A stretch of 64,000 bases of DNA from assembly GCF_000517625.1 (NCBI RefSeq), contig NZ_CP007057.1, positions 186,001-250,000 on the forward strand, in the 5' to 3' direction. The position numbers and the translations under genes are program-made. The notes beneath the pieces are model-generated. The model worked only from the letters and a program-made list of their open reading frames with translations, did not search any database and was not told the DNA's origin. The number at the start of each line of letters is the position of its first letter. Position 1 is the stretch's first letter. This document shows, piece after piece, positions 1 through 8,196 of the stretch. The DNA comes from Halostagnicola larsenii XH-48 (GTDB lineage Archaea; Halobacteriota; Halobacteria; Halobacteriales; Natrialbaceae).

Positions 1-2
1 TC

Positions 3-89
3 ACGCAATCGGCTGTCGCGGAGGCTGCAAACGTGTCAGCAACTACAGTGCGGACCCATCGTGATGCGCTAGACGAGTTGGGTGTGTAA
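3..89 (+). CDS. 3' end of a transcription factor B (TFB)-like gene, cut by the window edge
   Basis: The reading frame is open from the first full codon and ends at TAA 87-89, encoding 28 residues that start TQSAVAEAANVS and end DELGV. This looks like the C-terminal helix-turn-helix of an archaeal TFB, which contacts the BRE; the complete TFB at 21417-22379 ends with the comparable [20 protein letters not shown]. The rest of the gene lies outside the window, so whether it is intact cannot be told. A diverged partial copy is at 7970-8062. The assignment rests on motif similarity only. Confidence 0.55.
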   Translation, partial: TQSAVAEAANVSATTVRTHRDALDELGV

Positions 90-283
90 CGGCCACACTG
101 TGGAATTTCCGGCTCTGTTGTAATCCGTAGAAGATGATCGGTTTAGCATACTCTGCGGTAAGTACAGGCCGCGTATGCAGCACGGAAGGTGGTTCTGATG
201 AAACGGCATCAGACCGGTAGGTAACGAGGCTCCAGTATACGAAAAGATATGGCTATTCACGCCAAACATATTTTATACAGTAC

Positions 284-856
284 ATGAACCGGGACGTATT
301 GTGGTCATCGATCGATGGGGCTGGAATAGAATCTCTACATCTCATCGAGGACTCAGCAGGTGTCACTGCTGGGAGTGTCGTCATCGGTTCGATTGACGGG
401 GCATCGTTTCGTATCCGCTACGAAGTCGAATGCGACCCCCAATATCACGTCCAGCGAGTGGACGTTGCCGCTCTCGGCCGGGAATCAGAATCGATAACAC
501 TTCGAGCCAACGGGGAAGGTAAATGGACTGATGGGCAAGGAACGGAGGTATCGACACTGAACGGGTGCATCGACGTGGACATTTCAGCAACGCCGTTCAG
601 CAATACACTACCGATTCGACGTTTGGAACTAGACCAGAACGAGTCAGCCGAGGTGCAGGTCGCCTATGTTGCAGTGCCCGAATTTCGTGTTGAGGTAGCC
701 TCTCAGAGGTACACATGCCTCGATCCAATCGACACAGATGGTGGACGGTATCGCTATGAAAGCATATCAAGCGGTTTTGCGGCCGAGTTACCGGTAGACC
801 CGGATGGACTCGTTATTGATTATCCAGAATTGTTTGACCGAGTCTCTCCCCTGTAA
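284..856 (+). CDS. Putative glycolipid-binding domain protein (PF06475 type)
   Basis: 190 aa, the usual length for this family. Visible family features are an N-terminal W-x5-GxE-like start, the FRIRYEVECD strand, the block CIDVDISATPFSNTLPIRRL around residues 94-113, and the C-terminal run GLVIDYPELFDR. The family is a cytosolic beta-sheet fold named for proposed glycolipid binding in bacteria; its biochemical role is not established. The gene stands alone on the plus strand. Its stop is 14 nt upstream of a copy of a dispersed motif (871-895). The ATG at 284 follows an AT-rich stretch, consistent with a leaderless or short-leader message. No damage is visible. Confidence 0.85.
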   Translation: MNRDVLWSSIDGAGIESLHLIEDSAGVTAGSVVIGSIDGASFRIRYEVECDPQYHVQRVDVAALGRESESITLRANGEGKWTDGQGTEVSTLNGCIDVDISATPFSNTLPIRRLELDQNESAEVQVAYVAVPEFRVEVASQRYTCLDPIDTDGGRYRYESISSGFAAELPVDPDGLVIDYPELFDRVSPL

Positions 857-870
857 CCGCTGATAAATCC

Positions 871-895
871 GCACGTATAGTTACCGCTCAGTACA
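871..895 (+). repeat. Dispersed 25-bp motif, copy 1
   Basis: Reads GCACGTATAG followed by TTACCGCTCAGTACA. Near-identical copies on the same strand occur at 1612, 2970 and 14633, with weaker ones at 14301 and 30283. It lies 14 nt after the stop of the glycolipid-binding-domain gene. It is not a perfect palindrome and has no T-run of a terminator. Confidence 0.7.
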
Positions 896-1070
896 AATAA
901 CAATTCCTACAGTAGTTGTTACAAATGTCGCGCAAGATACAGAGGTTGAATCTCTCACGGGGGCATGGTTTATTCTACTATCTGGATATTGAATTAACCA
1001 TCATTCAAGTATGGAAAGTATCTGCTTCACGGAGGGTAACAATTAACACACCAAGAGGATAGAGAGTATT

Positions 1071-1409
1071 ATGGAGGCATTAGACCAGATTTTCAATCTT
1101 CTGAGTGAAGAGCGCCGACGGTACACACTCTATTTTCTTGAGCAACAGGACGACCCCGCTCCCGTGGATGAGGTTGCGGAACAAGTTGCTGAATGGAAAA
1201 CCGACGGCCCACCAGCATCTATTCCGGAGGAGAAGTTCGAACAAATTGAAGTTAAACTCCTCCACAATGATTTGCCGAAAGCATCTGAAGCAAAGTACAT
1301 CAACTACGATTCCGAGGAGAGGATGGTAGAACTCACCGAGGCACCCCCCACGTTCAAAGCCATTATCTCAGTTGCAGAGATCATCGAACGGCCAGATCGG
1401 AACCCATAA
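1071..1409 (+). CDS. DUF7344-type winged-helix protein
   Basis: 112 aa. The start LDQIFNLLSEERRRYTLYFL (residues 4-23) is the typical opening of haloarchaeal DUF7344 proteins, a small winged-helix fold thought to bind DNA or act as an output domain. The second half keeps the LLHNDLPKASEAKYINYD segment, corresponding to the LHHVHLPKL-x-EAG-x-I-x-YD block of paralogs at 4111, 8197 and 29875. No other domain is present. The gene is monocistronic, flanked on both sides by copies of the dispersed 25-bp motif. Function is inferred from fold only. Confidence 0.8.
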   Translation: MEALDQIFNLLSEERRRYTLYFLEQQDDPAPVDEVAEQVAEWKTDGPPASIPEEKFEQIEVKLLHNDLPKASEAKYINYDSEERMVELTEAPPTFKAIISVAEIIERPDRNP

Positions 1410-1490
1410 CGGCCGACTGGAGATCATCTCATGTAGTAATGGATTTACAGTTGTAAGTTCTCTCGGCAGCGCTCGTGTGAAATCTATTCT

Positions 1491-1638
1491 CTGTACTGAG
1501 CGATTTGATCCTGTCACACTGAATGCCGGCCCGGTGACCGAGACGCGCCCTGTATCTCGCGTGAGTATCGGAATATCCCTCTCAACTGGTAGAATCTGCG
1601 CTGAGCAATTCGCACGTATAATTACCGCTCAGTACAGG
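1491..1638. other. MITE-like segment with 12-bp inverted ends
   Basis: CTGTACTGAGCG at 1491-1502 is the exact reverse complement of CGCTCAGTACAG at 1627-1638, bracketing 148 bp that contains no gene. The right end is part of the dispersed 25-bp motif. Other motif copies lack an obvious inverted partner, so this could be chance or the only copy that kept both ends. Confidence 0.3.
1612..1636 (+). repeat. Dispersed 25-bp motif, copy 2
   Basis: GCACGTATAA then TTACCGCTCAGTACA: one mismatch to copy 1 over 25 bases. It lies in the 374-bp gap between the DUF7344 gene and the TrmB gene, about 150 nt before the TrmB start. Confidence 0.7.
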
Positions 1639-1747
1639 AAAAGCGTGTATCACCCGCGTCCAAAGATGATCCGGTATACCCCGAACGAGCGCGTCGAGAG
1701 GGTGCTCCGATTTGTCACCAAGACTTGGAATAGAAATGCAAAACGGC

Positions 1748-1765
1748 GGGGGCCTTTTTGCCCCC
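1748..1765. other. GC-rich hairpin just upstream of a TrmB gene
   Basis: GGGGGC, a six-base CTTTTT loop, and GCCCCC form a perfect 6-bp stem ending 18 nt before the ATG at 1784. It could be a leader hairpin, an operator or a terminator of upstream transcription; it is not followed by a T-run. Confidence 0.45.
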
Positions 1766-1783
1766 TCCAGGTCAATTGTTAGC

Positions 1784-2575
1784 ATGGTGGGTTTCGAGGA
1801 GGAGCAGGCGGAAGCCGAAGCACTCGAGCGATTGCAAGACCTCGGGCTCTCCAAGTACGAATCTCAAACGTTGATTAATCTCATACAGCTCGGGACGGGA
1901 ACCGCGAAAGACATCAGTCGAATCAATGGTGTCCCCCGGACTCGTGTGTACGAATCGGCGGAGCGACTCCACGAGTTGGGGTTCGTCGATATCCAGCACA
2001 CGACACCGCGAAAATTCACCGTGACATCCGAGGAGACGATTATTCGAATGCTCAACGTCAAACGCGAGAACACGGTTACTGAACTTGCGGAGTGCCTGAA
2101 GGAGATCGGGCCCGCTCAGCCACAACGCGAACAGTTCGGCGTCTGGACGGTCACTGGGCGGGAGGCGGTGTCGTCCCGCGTTGAGGAGTTCATCGCCGAC
2201 GCCGACGAGCAGATCGTCTACATGACTGTCGACGAATTGCTCACCGACCAACAGCTCAACAGGCTTCAGGCGGCCGCAGAGCGTGGTATCGATATCTACG
2301 TGGCGGGGATTTCTGAAGAAGTCCAAGAACGTATCCAGGAATCGGCGCCGGAAGCCGAACTATTCGAAACCCTCTGGGAGTGGGAGGAGACGTCCGCTGG
2401 AAGCCTGCTGATCACGGACGAAGAGACGGCACTCGTGAGCGCGCTCGTGGACGATACCTCCACTGCCGAAGAGATCGAGGAGACGGCGATCTGGGGTGCT
2501 GGCGACCGAAACAGTCTCGTCGTCGTCCTGCGAGCGATTTTCACGTGGCGACTCAACAGGGACCAGCCGTCGTAA
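1784..2575 (+). CDS. TrmB-family transcriptional regulator
   Basis: 263 aa from ATG 1784. An in-frame upstream start exists, but the extra 24 residues are low-complexity and would be read through the GC hairpin. Residues ~15-85 form the TrmB winged helix (LGLSKYESQTLI, then GTAKDISRINGVPRTRVYES); the rest (~100-255) resembles the TrmB sensor region that in characterised members binds sugars or other effectors. About 45-50% of its N-terminal HTH residues match the convergent gene at 3048-3866, so the two are paralogs. A HalOD1 gene follows 65 bp downstream on the same strand and may be co-transcribed. The effector is unknown. Confidence 0.85.
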   Translation: MVGFEEEQAEAEALERLQDLGLSKYESQTLINLIQLGTGTAKDISRINGVPRTRVYESAERLHELGFVDIQHTTPRKFTVTSEETIIRMLNVKRENTVTELAECLKEIGPAQPQREQFGVWTVTGREAVSSRVEEFIADADEQIVYMTVDELLTDQQLNRLQAAAERGIDIYVAGISEEVQERIQESAPEAELFETLWEWEETSAGSLLITDEETALVSALVDDTSTAEEIEETAIWGAGDRNSLVVVLRAIFTWRLNRDQPS

Positions 2576-2640
2576 GACTACCCAATCATTCACTCAGAAA
2601 ATCACACCACACTCTTGTTTGTCGGTTCCGTACGAAAAGT

Positions 2641-2940
2641 ATGGTCGCAGAACGCGAAGGGGTTGATCAATCTACCGATGCACGCGAGCCATTATTTCGC
2701 CGAACGTACGATTGGTCAGTTACAGCAGCAAGTATGGCCACGCTCACTGCCCTCGGAACACTCGAAGAGGTCGATCCGGTGGAGCTACCCGATGTTCTCG
2801 GTACCACACTATACGACCACATCGATCCCGAAGCGCTAGACACGCTTGTCACTGCCGAAGAACGCGTCACCTTGTCGTTCCTAATCTATGACTATCGGGT
2901 GCGGATCGACGGTGAAGAGTTGGCGATTACTCGCCAGTGA
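2641..2940 (+). CDS. HalOD1 output-domain protein
   Basis: 99 aa, essentially one HalOD1 domain (halobacterial output domain 1). Diagnostic pieces are the segment EEVDPVELPDVLGTTLYDHI, then DPEALDTLV and the strand VTLSFLIYDYRVRIDGEELAI. HalOD1 occurs at the C-terminus of haloarchaeal response regulators or alone, and is considered a signalling output module of undetermined activity. ATG 2641 was chosen because the longer frame overlaps the TrmB gene. It may form an operon with that TrmB gene. Paralogs in the window are at 10065, 13079 and 27882. Confidence 0.8.
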   Translation: MVAEREGVDQSTDAREPLFRRTYDWSVTAASMATLTALGTLEEVDPVELPDVLGTTLYDHIDPEALDTLVTAEERVTLSFLIYDYRVRIDGEELAITRQ

Positions 2941-2969
2941 GGTCGGTAACGATCTCCTCGCGTCAGTTC

Positions 2970-2994
2970 GCATACAGAGTTACCGTTCAGTATA
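2970..2994 (+). repeat. Dispersed 25-bp motif, copy 3 (diverged)
   Basis: GCATACAGAG then TTACCGTTCAGTATA. It begins 29 nt after the HalOD1 stop codon and lies between convergent genes, so it cannot be a promoter element of either neighbour. Confidence 0.6.
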
Positions 2995-3047
2995 GTGCCT
3001 TAGTCAGCACTCTGTTCTTGCAATCTGGCCCGGAAACCACTGACTGA

Positions 3048-3866
3048 CTACCGCACCGGGTCCGCCACGGGGAGCAGACCCGAGGAGATTATCCGGCGAA
3101 GGAGGACGACGACACCGTTCTCCAGGCCGTTCGCGAAGACCGCCTGCTCGTGTGATTCGTCGGGGCCGGCGTCCGGATAGAAGGAACTGACCAGCAACGT
3201 CGTGCGGTCAACCAACAGCAGGCGGCTGATGGCAACCTCGTCGTCGCTCGCGGGCCCCAGGAGCCAGTCTAGTTCGGTTTCGAACACCTTCACGGATGGC
3301 ATCTCGAGATCGAGTTTGGCGATGATCGCCTCCGTTTCGCCACCGATGATCACGTCGACGCCGCGGTCAACCGCGTCGTGGAGTCGCTCGTACAACGCCT
3401 CCGTCAGGAGTTCTTCCTCGACGACCAGCAGGACAATCTCCGATTCGGCGTCTGCCAGTAGACTGTGTGTCCGGGACTCGATGCCATCGTGGCCGGACAG
3501 CGCCCATACCTCCTGCATTCGGTTGCTGTCGTCGACTTCCGGTTGGAACTCGAGCGCTTCGAGGTGTGACTGAAGGGTGTCGATCCGCGTGTCGTACTGC
3601 TGACGCAAGATCGCGGTTGCCTCCTTGATGCTGACCGCGCGAAACTGCTGGGGGTTCGAGTGCTGTACTTCGACCAGCCCCTTTGACTCGAGCACTCGGA
3701 CGGCGTCGTACACCCGGGTCCGAGGAACCTCCGAGATCTCGCTGATTTCCTTGGCGGTCCCCGTCGAGAGTTGGGTTAATATCAGGAAACTCCGCGCCTC
3801 GTACTCCTTCAGCCCGAGGTCCTGCAACAGACTCACCGTCTCGGCTTTACGTTGCTCAGATGTCAT
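3048..3866 (-). CDS. TrmB-family transcriptional regulator
   Basis: 272 aa. Residues ~8-85 are a TrmB HTH (LLQDLGLKEYEARSFLILTQ; GTAKEISEISEVPRTRVYDA), followed by a coiled linker (YDTRIDTLQSHLEALE) and the sensor region. It converges on its paralog at 1784-2575. The stop codon of the small zinc-type gene 3879-4106 lies 12 nt upstream of its start, so 4467-3048 could be one transcript: DUF7344, zinc protein, TrmB. Regulatory target and effector are not deducible; family members control sugar uptake and central metabolism in archaea. Confidence 0.85.
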   Translation of the reverse strand: MTSEQRKAETVSLLQDLGLKEYEARSFLILTQLSTGTAKEISEISEVPRTRVYDAVRVLESKGLVEVQHSNPQQFRAVSIKEATAILRQQYDTRIDTLQSHLEALEFQPEVDDSNRMQEVWALSGHDGIESRTHSLLADAESEIVLLVVEEELLTEALYERLHDAVDRGVDVIIGGETEAIIAKLDLEMPSVKVFETELDWLLGPASDDEVAISRLLLVDRTTLLVSSFYPDAGPDESHEQAVFANGLENGVVVLLRRIISSGLLPVADPVR

Positions 3867-3878
3867 TAGGTGGTCCTG

Positions 3879-4106
3879 TCATGTTCGACTGGTTGAGAGG
3901 GCTAATTCACGCCCGGTTGGGATTTGGGTGACTGACTCTCCCTTCGAGTAGGCATCCATCACCTCGCTGATGTACGTCGCCTCACAGGCAAGGCATGAAT
4001 ACAGAGCCGTGGTGGCTGTATTCTCGGAATCGTGATGAGAGGCCGGTGGCTCGACCTGTGTGCGCCCACCGAGTCGGGAGAGCCACGTGTAGAGACGCCG
4101 GCTCAT
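3879..4106 (-). CDS. Small haloarchaeal protein with a CxxC knuckle
   Basis: 75 aa, starting MSRRLYTWLSRL. A single CLAC knuckle sits at about residues 38-41 and is followed by EATYISEVMDAYSKGE, then QIPTGRELAL. Haloarchaeal relatives carry a second CxxC where this protein reads DAYSKGE, so the zinc site may be incomplete here. It starts 4 nt after the stop of the DUF7344 gene, so the two are almost certainly co-transcribed. No enzymatic function is suggested. Confidence 0.6.
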   Translation of the reverse strand: MSRRLYTWLSRLGGRTQVEPPASHHDSENTATTALYSCLACEATYISEVMDAYSKGESVTQIPTGRELALSTSRT

Positions 4107-4110
4107 TGGG

Positions 4111-4467
4111 TTACAGACACCCCGCGGCCAGTTCGTCTTCGTGGTCGGCCATCAACCGGAGTAACGGCGCGTTCTCGTCGAAGTTGGGTCCCCGCCGAAT
4201 CGTGTGAGTGTCCGCATTCCACGTGATATAGCCTGCCTCGGTGAGTTTTGGCAGGTGCACATGATGTAGGGCCGTGCGAATCTCGGCGAGGGTGGCATCG
4301 TCGACGGCGTCCGGGGTGCTGTCGGTGTGCCAGGCGGCAACCCGAGTGGCGAGGCGGTCTAAGGAGACTGGAGTCTCCTGCTCGTCGAGGTAGTACAGGA
4401 CGTACCGACGAACGGAGTCTGCCAATATGCTGAAAGTATTGGTTACCGCCTCGGTTGATTTGGCCAT
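4111..4467 (-). CDS. DUF7344-type winged-helix protein
   Basis: 118 aa. The N-terminus TFSILADSVRRYVLYYLDEQ and the block IRTALHHVHLPKLTEAGYI (residues ~64-82) match the DUF7344 winged helix. It heads a probable operon with the small CxxC protein. The Lrp/AsnC gene 4631-5152 lies 163 bp upstream in the same direction. The same Lrp-then-DUF7344 order recurs at 9241-8197. Confidence 0.8.
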   Translation of the reverse strand: MAKSTEAVTNTFSILADSVRRYVLYYLDEQETPVSLDRLATRVAAWHTDSTPDAVDDATLAEIRTALHHVHLPKLTEAGYITWNADTHTIRRGPNFDENAPLLRLMADHEDELAAGCL

Positions 4468-4630
4468 ACCGTGACAAGAACGTGCTAACGAATAAGCCCT
4501 TTCTTACATGTGGTCGTCATCTTTGAAAAATCAAACCTGAGTCAGTTATCGGTGGATATATTGAAGTCCGAATGTGGCTCGAAAGCCCATAGACGCGAAT
4601 ATATTTGAAATTTTCAAGCTATTCCCCCAG

Positions 4631-5152
4631 CTACCTTTGATCGGTGACCGACCCGTCGTCGGTGTCGTCGTCCTGATCCGCGTCGGGGCCCGTCCGTGGA
4701 TAGAAGTGGTCCCATGACTGGACCTGTGTCTCGGAGATAATCTCGGAGCTGTTGATCGTCATGCTCAAGTTCGCCAGTTCGTTGCGGATCTCTTCGACCT
4801 CGCTGACCGTGCCGGCGACGACCTCGATGTGGACATTCCGTTCGCCTCCAAGCAAATCGCGGGTGGTCACCACACCGCGAACGTCGAGGGTCTGTTCGGT
4901 CACCGATTCCAGCTCATTCGGATTGACCGTGCAGACGAACATGACGTGGAGGGGGTAGCCCGCTTGCTCGTAGTTGATCTCGGGGTGGTAGCCCCGGATC
5001 ACGCCCGCATCTTCGAGTTTGTCGAGGCGATTCCGGACCGTCGTGGAGGTCACATCCACCTTCTCGGCGATCTCCGTATCGGTCTGGCGGGCGTTGAGCT
5101 GGAGTTGGTGCAAGATGCTCCGGTCCACCTCGTCGAGTGGGATGTCGTCCAT
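4631..5152 (-). CDS. Lrp/AsnC-family transcriptional regulator
   Basis: 173 aa from ATG 5152. The 29 residues that could precede it lack family similarity, while MDDIPLDEVDRSILHQLQLN is the classical Lrp/AsnC start. Residues ~5-65 are the HTH (ARQTDTEIAEKVDVTSTTVRNRL); the rest is a RAM-like ligand and oligomerisation domain (VVTTRDLLGGERNVHIEVV). The acidic tail DQDDDTDD is typical of halophiles. A close paralog is at 8759-9241. Ligand not predictable; family members sense amino acids. Confidence 0.88.
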   Translation of the reverse strand: MDDIPLDEVDRSILHQLQLNARQTDTEIAEKVDVTSTTVRNRLDKLEDAGVIRGYHPEINYEQAGYPLHVMFVCTVNPNELESVTEQTLDVRGVVTTRDLLGGERNVHIEVVAGTVSEVEEIRNELANLSMTINSSEIISETQVQSWDHFYPRTGPDADQDDDTDDGSVTDQR

Positions 5153-5332
5153 ACGGTGTCCTTGGATGGGGTGACTGAAAAGTCCGTATGGGCCCTTTAC
5201 TATCATTGATTGAAGCAATCCGTCCGATAATCCGCACACCTATCTAACGGCTGTTTCAGCGGGAGATGTGTCGTGACAATAGGACTTCAACAGCACCGGA
5301 TTTCCATATCTCCGAAGAATTGCTATCGGGGC

Positions 5333-6020
5333 TGTAGTTTAAATTCGAAGGCGAAGCATGAGTTTCTCAAACAACGCAATGACTGACCATTACACAGATT
5401 ATGAAGCGCTTCGGCCGCTCGGTGAGGCAACGCACGTCCCTGACGAGAGACTCTTCAGTCGTCGCAACGAGGGGGCACGCCGTCACCGCACAGATGGCGT
5501 TGATGCAGGCGAGTATCCTGATACCACGGTAGCGACTACGGCCGAGTGCTACTGTGGCATATCGATTCCTCCCGGCCAGTCGAAGTGCCGATTCTGTCTT
5601 ACGAACCATCTTGAAGAAACTCCTGACGACAGGACATTGCCGATGTGGAGTACGATTTCCTTCACGTTATTTTCGCTCTCGTCGAGGCGTCAACGTTCTA
5701 TGGCGCTGTAGCGAAGGGCTCTGCAGCGGCTACTCTCCTTGCGAGTTCGAATTTTGATTCTGCAATCAATGACTGCTAGATGATCTATGATCTCGAGACA
5801 GAGCCTACTACGCAACTTGCTGACCAGTGGCCTTCTCCTCTCTCAGCGACTCGAGTCACGTCTGAGAGTGGTACACAACTGCTCACGATGGCTCGTGAGC
5901 GGACAGTATGGGGAGAGTCACATCACGGCGCCGAGCACGCGACGTACTTCTATGATGAGATTGGGAGTCAAATCTGGACTGAAGATCGTCTTGTGACTAT
6001 TCTCGATGCTCTCGCGTGTG
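5333..6020 (+). pseudogene. Broken haloarchaeal zinc-ribbon protein gene, copy 1
   Basis: The frame starting at 5358/5382 encodes MTDHYTDYEALRPLGEATH and a zinc ribbon (CYCG...CRFC, near 5560-5605). The homologous frame changes near 5630, continues as DIADVEYDFLHVIFALVEAS, hits TAG at 5777-5779, then resumes with MIYDLETEPTTQLADQWPS to about 6020. I read it as one ancestral gene with one frameshift, one nonsense codon and a lost 3' end. A shorter relic of the same gene is at 47184-47515; similarity begins in both at the non-coding string TGTAGTTTAAATTCGAAG. I recognise the family as haloarchaeal but do not know its function. Confidence 0.7.
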
Positions 6021-6078
6021 ACTCCTGTCTCTTCGTGGGTCTCTTCGGCGATCACTACCGCATCGGCCTGCTGGGTCA

Positions 6079-6621
6079 TTACTCTTCGTTGCGGGCGTCT
6101 CGTTCTCGAGATTCCTCGACGATCGCGAGTAACTCGTCGTCCGGGATGTTCGTAAAGAAATCGATCATCCGTTCACACTGCTCGTTGAGTTGCTGAAGTT
6201 GTGCTATTCGTTCGGCCGCTCGGTTCGTTCGTTCGGTTTCAGGAGCATCGTCGAGAGCATGCTCTGCGTTCCGGAGCGCTCGCTGCATGATCCGAATTTC
6301 CCGTCGGCCTTGCTGTTCGAGAACCTCCCGTATGATTGTCCAGTAATCCGTTTCGGCCTCGAAGTACACCTTCCGTCCGTCTCCCGGTATTGATCGCCTG
6401 TGAACGAGATGATACCGCTCGAGCGCCGTCATCGCGTTACTGACGGTCGATTTCGCGTAGCCCGATTCCGCAGCTAACTCGTCGAGGGATTTGGGTTCGT
6501 CGGAAAAGTACAAGAGTCCATACACTCGACCGTAACTCCTGTTTAATCCGTATATCTCGGCTGTATGAGCCATGGCGTCGGCTACTTCGATCTTTGCCTC
6601 TTCGTACGCATCTTCCGTCAT
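6079..6621 (-). CDS. GbsR/MarR-type transcriptional regulator
   Basis: 180 aa from ATG 6621. A longer start at 6672 would leave only 3 bp to the divergent gene, so the shorter form starting MTEDAYEEAKIEVADAMAHT is preferred. Residues ~20-95 form a winged helix (LNRSYGRVYGLLYFSDEPKS; SGYAKSTVSNAMTALERYHL; wing RRSIPGDGRKVYFEAE). A long charged helix follows, typical of GbsR-like dimerisation regions. It is divergent from the FAD monooxygenase at 6676 with a 54-bp shared promoter region, which makes that gene its most likely target. Confidence 0.82.
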   Translation of the reverse strand: MTEDAYEEAKIEVADAMAHTAEIYGLNRSYGRVYGLLYFSDEPKSLDELAAESGYAKSTVSNAMTALERYHLVHRRSIPGDGRKVYFEAETDYWTIIREVLEQQGRREIRIMQRALRNAEHALDDAPETERTNRAAERIAQLQQLNEQCERMIDFFTNIPDDELLAIVEESRERDARNEE

Positions 6622-6675
6622 CGAGTGACCGTATACACCGCAACAGTAATTCACTATCGACACGTTGTTCACTAT

Positions 6676-7884
6676 ATGCCGAATATAAAAAATGGACCGG
6701 CCAAGTCGCCCCAGAAGCGAGTAATAATCTGTGGGGCTGGAATCGCCGGTCTCACTCTCGCCTGGTGGTTGGACCGCACTGGGTGGGACGTGCTGGTCCT
6801 CGAGATTGCCTCAGGGCTCCGCGAGGAAGGGTATGCGATCGACCTCATGAGCTCCGGGTACGACGTTGCAAAACGGATGGGTATCATCCCACAACTCGAG
6901 GCCGTACAGTACCCTATATCCAAAATCGAGAACGTGAACGAGCGAGGGGAGCGAGAGTCCGAAATGAATTATGATCTGTTCAGGCGGTTCCAGAAGGGGC
7001 GTCTCTTGGCACTGATGCGGGGCGATCTCGAACGAGAACTGCACACCGCCCTCTCCGATGACGTAGAGATCCGCTATGAGTTGACTATCGACGATATCCA
7101 ACAGTGTGATTCGTCGGTGACTGTTCTCCTTTCTGACGGCACCAGAGAGCATGGCGCGCTCCTCGTCGGAGCCGACGGAATCCACTCGCGAGTGCGAGAA
7201 CTCGCATTCGGGGATGAACGCGAGTTCCTACGCTATCTGGGGTATCACACGGGCGCGTTTATCTTCGAAGACGAAGCCGTGTACCGGCGACTCGACGGGA
7301 CTTTCAAGAATCTTACCGTACCTAATCGAACGATCGGGTGTTATCCGCTTCGGGATGGCAAACTTGCGACGTTCTTCGTCCACCGAACGCCCGTTCGAGA
7401 ACGCCCGGACGATATCCGTACCGCGTTGAGACGAACGTACGGGGGCCTCGATTGGGTCATTCCCGATATACTCGACCACTGTGATGACGTCGATAACATC
7501 TACTACGATCAGGTCGCCCAGATCGAAATGCCTCGGTGGACGTGGGGTCGCGTAACGTTAGTGGGAGATGCGTGCCAAGCAGTTTCCCTGTTAGCAGGCC
7601 AAGGGGCCTCTCTCGCAATGGGTGGCGCCTACGTACTCGCTCACGAACTTCGCCAAGACGGTCCGATCGAAGAGACCCTCGCCAAATACGAAGCACACAT
7701 GCAGCCCGAAATCGAGAAGAAGCAAGCCGCCGGCCGGAGAGCAGCAAAATGGCTGTTTCCGCCGAGTCAGCACCACATAACGGTCCGGAACATCGCGCTC
7801 AAAGCGACGCAGTTCCCCGGCGGAGCGCACCTCCTCAAACCGATACTCGAGTCGGGTACCGAAAGTGTTGTCGAAGGATTGTGA
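6676..7884 (+). CDS. FAD-dependent monooxygenase (PHBH-like)
   Basis: 402 aa. Signature elements of the single-component flavoprotein hydroxylase family are the dinucleotide fold GAGIAG at residues 20-25, GADGIHSRVR near 165 and the GD motif GDACQAVSLLAGQGASLAMG near 296-315. Such enzymes use NAD(P)H and O2 to hydroxylate aromatic or polyketide substrates; TetX-like members inactivate tetracyclines, but substrate cannot be read from sequence. ATG 6676 follows an AT-rich TATGCCGAATATAAA region; the long upstream extension overlaps the divergent regulator gene. No damage seen. Confidence 0.88.
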   Translation: MPNIKNGPAKSPQKRVIICGAGIAGLTLAWWLDRTGWDVLVLEIASGLREEGYAIDLMSSGYDVAKRMGIIPQLEAVQYPISKIENVNERGERESEMNYDLFRRFQKGRLLALMRGDLERELHTALSDDVEIRYELTIDDIQQCDSSVTVLLSDGTREHGALLVGADGIHSRVRELAFGDEREFLRYLGYHTGAFIFEDEAVYRRLDGTFKNLTVPNRTIGCYPLRDGKLATFFVHRTPVRERPDDIRTALRRTYGGLDWVIPDILDHCDDVDNIYYDQVAQIEMPRWTWGRVTLVGDACQAVSLLAGQGASLAMGGAYVLAHELRQDGPIEETLAKYEAHMQPEIEKKQAAGRRAAKWLFPPSQHHITVRNIALKATQFPGGAHLLKPILESGTESVVEGL

Positions 7885-7969
7885 AATGTAGAGGAACCGG
7901 CTCTTAGACTAACGATCTGGCAGTCAGATATCCCCTGCGACCACGAATCAGGAACTCCCGTCCTGATCT

Positions 7970-8062
7970 ACCTTCACACAGTCGACCGTCACAGAGGCTG
8001 TGAACGTCTCAGCGACAACAGTGCGGACCCATCGTGATGCGTTAGACAAGCTGGTTGTATGA
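7970..8062 (+). pseudogene. Second TFB-like 3' fragment
   Basis: Reads TFTQSTVTEAVNVSATTVRT and then HRDALDKLVV to TGA 8060-8062. It matches the fragment at 3-89 at 23 of 28 residues and about 80% of bases, with differences at many third positions. There is a stop at 7964, so only the terminal HTH remains. It is the sole content of the 312-bp gap 7885-8196. Confidence 0.6.
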
Positions 8063-8196
8063 CGGTTACTCAGTATCAAACACCTCCCGGCAAATAATCC
8101 GTCTGTACTTAACTGATATCTTCTTTGTGAGAGGTGCGGCGTCACTCTTCGAACTATGAGATAACGGATATCCCCTTCTGAATGATGTCTATCAGT

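Noticed and set aside
1748-1765. GC hairpin as an intrinsic terminator
   Set aside because: No T-run follows on either strand and it sits in the leader of a gene; kept only as an unspecified hairpin.
6565-6675. N-terminal extension of the FAD monooxygenase
   Set aside because: It overlaps the divergent regulator gene and adds residues without similarity before the FAD-binding strand.
3-8062. TFB 3' ends at both sides of an 8-kb segment as attL/attR of an integrated element
   Set aside because: The copies are only ~80% identical, with third-codon-position changes spread along them, and no integrase lies between. Paralog decay explains them better.
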